Below are positions 6,695-9,722 of a stretch of DNA of 9,722 bases, piece by piece (the stretch's first letter is position 1; each line of letters opens with the position of its first letter). A program made the translations under genes and the position numbers. Under the pieces are notes generated by a model, which was not told where the DNA came from, did not search any database, and saw only the letters and a program-made list of their open reading frames with translations. This DNA is from JAVBPP01 sp031549535. GTDB taxonomy: Bacteria; Bacillota; Clostridia; Oscillospirales; Acutalibacteraceae. The stretch spans positions 1 to 9,722 of the forward strand of contig JAVBPP010000005.1 in the NCBI GenBank assembly GCA_031549535.1. Reading direction: 5' to 3'.

Positions 6695-7084
6695 ATGAAA
6701 TACGAAATCACAAGAACTTGCGGCCACATCGAAACAATCGAAGTCTTCGGCACCAATGTTCACGGCGAGAGAGACCGCAAAGTCGCTTACGAAGAGTCCC
6801 GATGCTGCCGCGAATGCTATCTTGCAGCGAAAGCCGCTGAGGCGGCGGAAGCCTCCAAAGGCCTCCCCGAGCTGACCGGCTCCGAAAAACAAGTAGCATG
6901 GGCAATGAGCATCCGCGTTGAGATGCTCAACGGACTGAAAGACCTTGAGGCAAGATTTGCAGGACAGGCAGATTTTGACGCCGCTATGGACGCGCTGAGA
7001 AATAAGACTGAGGCCAAGTTTTGGATTGATAACCGCTCATTGACTGGACATCAAGTCCTCAAAAACATTGCAACCGGTAAGTAA
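6695..7084 (+). CDS. Small CxH/CxxC zinc-ribbon-like protein, function unknown
   Basis: This 129-residue protein is first in the promoter-6602 operon. Its N-terminus has C9-G-H11, then C37/C38-x2-C41 (CCREC): a CxH...CxxC arrangement likely to bind one zinc ion. A short Ala/Glu-rich helix (about 43-56) leads to LTGSEKQVAWAMSIR (about 60-74) and a helical, charged C-terminus. From memory, similar small proteins with a CGHxE start and a TGSEKQxAWA motif occur in Firmicutes phages and mobile elements without an assigned role; this was not checked. There is no signal peptide or membrane segment, so it should be cytoplasmic. A zinc-dependent nucleic-acid or protein contact is possible but inferred. 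Reality as a gene is well supported by promoter, RBS and composition. Confidence 0.82.
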   Translation: MKYEITRTCGHIETIEVFGTNVHGERDRKVAYEESRCCRECYLAAKAAEAAEASKGLPELTGSEKQVAWAMSIRVEMLNGLKDLEARFAGQADFDAAMDALRNKTEAKFWIDNRSLTGHQVLKNIATGK

Positions 7085-7098
7085 AAATACCACGCCGA

Positions 7099-7120
7099 GC
7101 CGGGGCGGCCACTCCCCGGC
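7099..7120 (+). other. GC-rich intercistronic hairpin
   Basis: GCCGGGG (7099-7105) pairs perfectly with CCCCGGC (7114-7120) across an 8-base loop. No T tract follows, so it is not a normal rho-independent terminator. It may stabilise or mark a processing point in the mRNA, or lower expression of the downstream genes. Confidence 0.6.
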
Positions 7121-7132
7121 ACCATTATGATT

Positions 7133-7137
7133 GGAGG
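7133..7137 (+). promoter_or_regulatory. RBS that fixes the start of the second small gene
   Basis: GGAGG lies 8 bases before the ATG at 7146. An in-frame TTG at 7131 would overlap this site and have none of its own, so the ATG is preferred. Confidence 0.8.
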
Positions 7138-7145
7138 CTTTACAA

Positions 7146-7436
7146 ATGCAACCTAAGACATTATATAAATCCTTTGACGGCAAGCTTGACGCCGGCACCC
7201 CGTCCGGCATCGAAATCACCCTAACGCAAAATAATAAAATTAAAGTTTGTGTATGCAGCGCTTTTACGGATAGGCAGGACTGGGCGTATTATCTTAATCC
7301 CAGCGACATGTACAACGAGGGCACGGACTGGACTGCTCCGGCCAACGCAGCCGGAACGCTGTATTGGCAGATGCTTTTACACGATATCCAAGAGGGCGGC
7401 GACTACGTGTATTACCGCCGCGCCGCAATAAAATAG
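7146..7436 (+). CDS. Unrecognised 96-residue operon protein
   Basis: I do not recognise this protein. It has 96 residues with many aromatic and acidic residues: paired aromatics in WAYYLNP and YVYYRRAAIK, and a DMYNEGTDW segment. It looks like a small soluble mixed alpha/beta protein; there is no signal peptide, membrane helix or metal-binding cluster, and its only two cysteines lie together in KVCVCSAF, an alternating strand-like stretch. It follows the zinc-ribbon-like gene by 61 bp (holding a strong hairpin) and shares its promoter. Its TAG stop lies within the AGGAGGT ribosome site of the next gene, a tight operon arrangement. The clear RBS, coding-like composition and flanking genes support it as real. 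Function is unknown; a small phage or mobile-element accessory protein is the natural context. Confidence 0.75.
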   Translation: MQPKTLYKSFDGKLDAGTPSGIEITLTQNNKIKVCVCSAFTDRQDWAYYLNPSDMYNEGTDWTAPANAAGTLYWQMLLHDIQEGGDYVYYRRAAIK

Positions 7437-7448
7437 GAGGTCAAACCT

Positions 7449-7730
7449 ATGCAACGCTATCCAGATTGCCAATTGTCCACGAGCCGCTGTGCGGAGTGCT
7501 CCTTAAGTAGTTATGGTCACGACTGCCACGGTAACCCCTGTCATCCTCTGGCCTACTACCGCAAATTGGCAGGGCTCACGCAGGAGGGGCTTGCTCTTGG
7601 GAGTGGTGTACATCTGCGGGCAATTCAGCGGGCTGAGTGCGGCGAGCGTGAGCTTGGCGGTATGGCGGCCAGGACGGTCAACGAGCTGGCTAAGGCGCTC
7701 CGCTGCACAGTGGAGGACTTGATTACATGA
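7449..7730 (+). CDS. XRE-type HTH protein with an N-terminal cysteine cluster
   Basis: The 93 residues form two parts. The N-terminus (1-32) holds C7, C14, C17, C26 and C31 plus H24, H27 and H32, a likely metal- or redox-sensitive knuckle. Residues about 34-92 match a Cro/CI (XRE) helix-turn-helix: LAYYRKLAGLTQEGLALGSG, a recognition-helix region around VHLRAIQRAECGER, and the closing VNELAKALRCTVEDLI typical of this fold. It probably binds DNA and could regulate this operon or phage genes, though no operator was identified. AGGAGGT at 7435-7441, seven bases upstream, sets the ATG. Its TGA overlaps the next ATG (ATGA), so the two proteins are probably translated together and may act together. 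The HTH call is firm; the role of the cysteines is inferred. Confidence 0.85.
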   Translation: MQRYPDCQLSTSRCAECSLSSYGHDCHGNPCHPLAYYRKLAGLTQEGLALGSGVHLRAIQRAECGERELGGMAARTVNELAKALRCTVEDLIT

Positions 7731-8434
7731 GCAATCACTTTGTCTGCCCTGTGTGCGGCAAGGACTACGCCGGGCGTAATCGGACATTTTGCAGCCTGGC
7801 TTGTCGCAACGTAGACGCCGCCGCCCGCGCAGCTCCTCGCGGAGCCTGCCAACGCTGCGGCAAGGAGCTGCCCCGCTTTAATAAGCTGTACTGTTCAAAG
7901 GAGTGCGAGCTTGCCGCAACAGGCCGCTCCTGCATGGTCTGCGGTAAGCGGATGCCGCCGAACAATCACAAGTATTGCTCTATGGAGTGCCGTAAAATCC
8001 AGCCTAAGATTTGCCCGGTTTGCGGCAAGACATACCGCAGCCCATACGCCACTTGCGGAGCCGAGTGCGCAACGGAGCGCAAAAAGCTAGACCCGGATTG
8101 GGACGACAAAATGCAGCGTTATATCCGGAGCGCCTTGTCCGCGCTGGCGCAATCTCCCTATACCGCGCCGGGAGAGCTCAATTACAAGGCTAAGCACTGG
8201 ATTTTGCAGGCGCCGGATGGCGCGGTGTATGAGATTGACAATCTCGCGCATTTTATCCGGGAGCATCCGGACTTGTTCCCACCCTCCGAGCGGGAGCGGG
8301 CGATGAAGGGGCTGTGCGGCTTAAAGGCCAGCGCCCTGGGCAAAACCAAGCGCCGTAATTTAACTTGGTTTGGCTGGCGGTTGCTGGGCTTTAGGGAGCA
8401 AAATGAGACATATTTGGAGCATGTAAAAAAATAA
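7727..8434 (+). CDS. Four-zinc-finger protein with a phage/homing-endonuclease-like C-terminal domain
   Basis: This 235-residue basic protein has four regular fingers of form CxxCG-x(9-10)-C-x3-C: C7/C10/C22/C26, C41/C44/C56/C60, C69/C72/C84/C88 and C96/C99/C110/C114. After a helical linker (about 120-145) comes a domain (about 156-222) with W158-x4-PDG-x2-Y, DNLAHF (171-176) and a closing W214-FGW217. That order (W, PDG, NL..F, GW) recalls the small modules appended to phage HNH/NUMOD-type homing endonucleases, recognised here by pattern only. No HNH, GIY-YIG or other nuclease motif is present, so it may be a DNA-binding protein or a partner of a nuclease elsewhere. GGAGG at 7712-7716 precedes the ATG, which overlaps the HTH gene stop. 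A terminator starts at its stop codon. The gene is certain; the function is not. Confidence 0.82.
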   Translation: MSNHFVCPVCGKDYAGRNRTFCSLACRNVDAAARAAPRGACQRCGKELPRFNKLYCSKECELAATGRSCMVCGKRMPPNNHKYCSMECRKIQPKICPVCGKTYRSPYATCGAECATERKKLDPDWDDKMQRYIRSALSALAQSPYTAPGELNYKAKHWILQAPDGAVYEIDNLAHFIREHPDLFPPSERERAMKGLCGLKASALGKTKRRNLTWFGWRLLGFREQNETYLEHVKK

Positions 8435-8467
8435 CCCGGCAACCTGTTATGGCTGCCGGGTCTTTTT
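8434..8467 (+). terminator. Rho-independent terminator ending the small-gene operon
   Basis: ACCCGGCA (8434-8441) pairs with TGCCGGGT (8454-8461), with inner CC/GG pairing, followed by CTTTTT (8462-8467). The stem begins at the last base of the stop codon, so the four-gene unit ends abruptly here. Confidence 0.92.
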
Positions 8468-8649
8468 GTGCCTTATTTTTTCCACCCATCATTCCGCTTG
8501 CGCATTTCCTCCATCGCCTTATCGGCCGCCTGTACTGGTAAGCGTTTTGAAATGCCCATACCCGACAAGTTATATAGACAGTTAGACTCCTCCGGTAATT
8601 TGGACTTGGTTACAGACGGCTTTGAGATGGTAGCGACAATAAAATAGAA
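8468..8649. other. Short gene-poor stretch with two opposed, start-less open frames
   Basis: No confident gene lies between the two terminators. On + a frame is open from 8468 to a TAG at 8645-8647; its only good internal start is ATG at 8552 (31 codons, MPIPDKLYRQLDSSGNLDL...), without a ribosome site. On - a frame with no good start ends at 8473 with a charged tail (DKAMEEMRKRNDGWKK). Either could be the 3' remnant of a lost gene; both could be chance. Confidence 0.3.
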
Positions 8650-8687
8650 AAAGGCTGTACGGAAAAATAAATCTCCGTACAGCCTTT
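8650..8687. terminator. Bidirectional terminator between convergent units
   Basis: A perfect 14-bp stem pairs 8650-8663 with 8674-8687 around a 10-base A/T-rich loop. Read on -, the stem ends in TTTTT and a T-rich run, giving a strong terminator for the DUF4406 gene just upstream; read on +, it is followed by ATTTTAT. It separates the - strand lysin module from the + strand operon. Confidence 0.92.
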
Positions 8688-8698
8688 ATTTTATCACC

Positions 8699-8998
8699 TT
8701 ATTGCTCTACATAAAAAACCGGAATCCCATACTCAACACAGCAAGCGTGCTCAATACGGCACCCGCGCCTATCCTCCCACCCGGGAGCGAATACAGCAAG
8801 GTCAGCTTTGGACAGGTCACCGATGGATCTACCAAGATAGCCGAGTGCATTTCCGTCAAAATCCTTGTAAAAGGTATCCAGGATTTCAATTTCATCCTGT
8901 GCCTTGTCTTGAGCGATTGCAATGAGCTGCGCACGAACCGCTGTTATTTCCTGATCGGTTTTGCCGCCCATTGGCTGAGATATAAATATCTTTTTCAT
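8699..8998 (-). CDS. DUF4406 protein (nucleoside 2-deoxyribosyltransferase-like fold)
   Basis: The 99-residue protein opens with KKIFISQPMGGKT (2-14), the first strand and loop of DUF4406 proteins. It ends with SIGDLSKADLAVFAPGWED (58-76) and RGCRIEHACCVEYGIPVFYV (78-97). The family resembles nucleoside 2-deoxyribosyltransferases; E83 lies where those enzymes place their glutamate nucleophile, and D61/D66 are in the usual acidic region. Activity is not shown for most members, so a nucleotide-related role is inference. DUF4406 genes are common in phages. AGGAGAG at 9004-9010 on - sets the ATG at 8998 and overlaps the stop codon of the upstream lysin gene, indicating co-transcription. The bidirectional terminator follows directly. 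The two genes face the + strand operon tail to tail. Confidence 0.85.
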   Translation of the reverse strand: MKKIFISQPMGGKTDQEITAVRAQLIAIAQDKAQDEIEILDTFYKDFDGNALGYLGRSIGDLSKADLAVFAPGWEDRRGCRIEHACCVEYGIPVFYVEQ

Positions 8999-9008
8999 TG
9001 TTTCTCTC

Positions 9009-9722
9009 CTATAATTTATTTATATTGCACTTCTTAACCCAGCTATACAATTCTTTAATCAGCAAATCATCCCCGCCAACCTGCTGCACTGTGTATGCCT
9101 TACCCTTATACTGATTTGGGATTGCTACCGAACAGCGGGAATAGATTTTCGCGTCCTTATCGATCATTACCTTGTCCCCAGCCTTGTATGTCACTGTCGC
9201 AGCCGGCTTTGTAGGCGTTGCCGTCTTTGCGGGTTCCGCAGCCTTTACAGGCGCAATGCTTTTCGCCCCCTCCAGATAGGGGCGCGGATCAACGTATTTT
9301 CCATTGACCTTCATACCAAAATGAAGGTGTACGCCGGTGCTGCTGCCTGTCGTGCCCATAGTGGCGAGTACCTGCCCGGCCCTGACCGCTTGACCTTTTT
9401 TTGCTTTGGTAGTATCCTTTTTCAGGTGGAAATATTCCGACTCCGCGCCGTTGTGCTTGATGTTGATGTAGTAGCCTTTGGAGCTGTTGTACCCTACCTC
9501 GCTAACCGTTCCGTCTCCATCAAAGTTTTGTACCATATCGGCCGGTATCTGCGCGGGCTGAAAGAGGATGGTGGCGTCTGTAATGGCCTCCAGCGAGTAG
9601 TATATAATTGGGCTGGATGGCAATTCGTCGGACAGGACTGTCAAATCATGATATAAATAACTCTGCACAATCTCGGCAGCCGAACTTGCCCCAAAGACGG
9701 CGGCCGGGAAATACAAGCCGTA
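9009..9722 (-). CDS. Phage-type lysin: M23/LytM domain plus SH3-like C-terminus (5' end cut by window)
   Basis: About 237 residues are visible and the frame is open to the window edge; a TTG at 9716 is an unlikely start. An unrecognised N-terminal part (visible 1-65) leads into a LytM/M23 core (about 67-150): DGDGTVSEVG, GYYINIKHNG, YFHL (H99), GQAVRAGQVLATMGTTG, and GVHLHFG with H132/H134, then VDPRPYL. A Pro/Ala/Lys/Thr linker (about 153-177) joins an SH3-like wall-binding domain (about 178-237) starting YKAGDKVMI and ending around LYSWVKK. Active M23 enzymes also need an early HxxxD motif as zinc ligands; I see none at the expected distance before DGTV, so catalysis may be lost. An endolysin, tail-tip lysin or derived wall-binding protein all fit. 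The downstream DUF4406 gene overlaps its end through the ribosome site. Confidence 0.85.
   Translation of the reverse strand, partial: YGLYFPAAVFGASSAAEIVQSYLYHDLTVLSDELPSSPIIYYSLEAITDATILFQPAQIPADMVQNFDGDGTVSEVGYNSSKGYYINIKHNGAESEYFHLKKDTTKAKKGQAVRAGQVLATMGTTGSSTGVHLHFGMKVNGKYVDPRPYLEGAKSIAPVKAAEPAKTATPTKPAATVTYKAGDKVMIDKDAKIYSRCSVAIPNQYKGKAYTVQQVGGDDLLIKELYSWVKKCNINKL

Noticed and set aside
8468..8698. IS element or transposon end
   Set aside because: The inverted repeat at 8650-8687 is a terminator with T tracts; no transposase or target-site duplication is visible.
8702..9037. 111-codon + frame over the DUF4406 gene
   Set aside because: The - strand reading has the DUF4406 motifs, a good RBS and a matching terminator; the + frame has none of these.
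9321..9656. 111-codon + frame over the lysin gene
   Set aside because: Antisense to the M23 core with its GVHLHFG motif; no supporting signals.

Overview
The window reads as chromosomal DNA of a motile, Gram-positive anaerobe of the Clostridia, possibly an Oscillospirales-type gut bacterium. This is inferred from strong AGGAGG-type ribosome binding sites, sigma-A promoters, Firmicutes-style Big_2 repeats, mid-range GC content and the gene families present. The species cannot be named from the sequence.

Left half (1-6225), host-like region, all on the + strand: the 3' part of cheR, then cheB (ATGA overlap), a secreted or membrane-anchored GH92 alpha-mannosidase, and a secreted CAP-domain protein with five 83-residue Big_2 immunoglobulin-like repeats. 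Gaps are -4, 24 and 19 bp, and the first terminator I see is at 6175-6225. The four genes may therefore be one transcription unit joining chemotaxis adaptation to mannoside processing and a surface or secreted protein.

Junction (6226-6694): a sigma-A promoter, a tRNA-Pro gene (anticodon CGG, CCA encoded) and its terminator. These are followed by an 11-bp tandem repeat, an AT-rich tract and a perfect consensus promoter. The character of the sequence changes here from housekeeping and secreted genes to small genes typical of phage or integrated elements. The tRNA is a plausible integration site, but no integrase or second att copy is visible.

Right half (6602-9722), accessory region: first a compact + strand unit with its own promoter, structured leader, four small genes and terminator. 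Its products are a CxH/CxxC protein, an unrecognised 96-residue protein, a Cys-rich XRE-type HTH protein, and a protein with four regular zinc fingers plus a C-terminal domain resembling those attached to phage homing endonucleases. After a short gene-poor stretch comes a convergent - strand module: a DUF4406 protein and, upstream of it, an M23/LytM plus SH3-like phage-type cell-wall lysin that runs off the window. The layout suits one end of a prophage or prophage remnant carrying a self-contained, moron-like cargo operon. That operon is the best candidate here for an undescribed system; its function cannot be deduced from the sequence alone.
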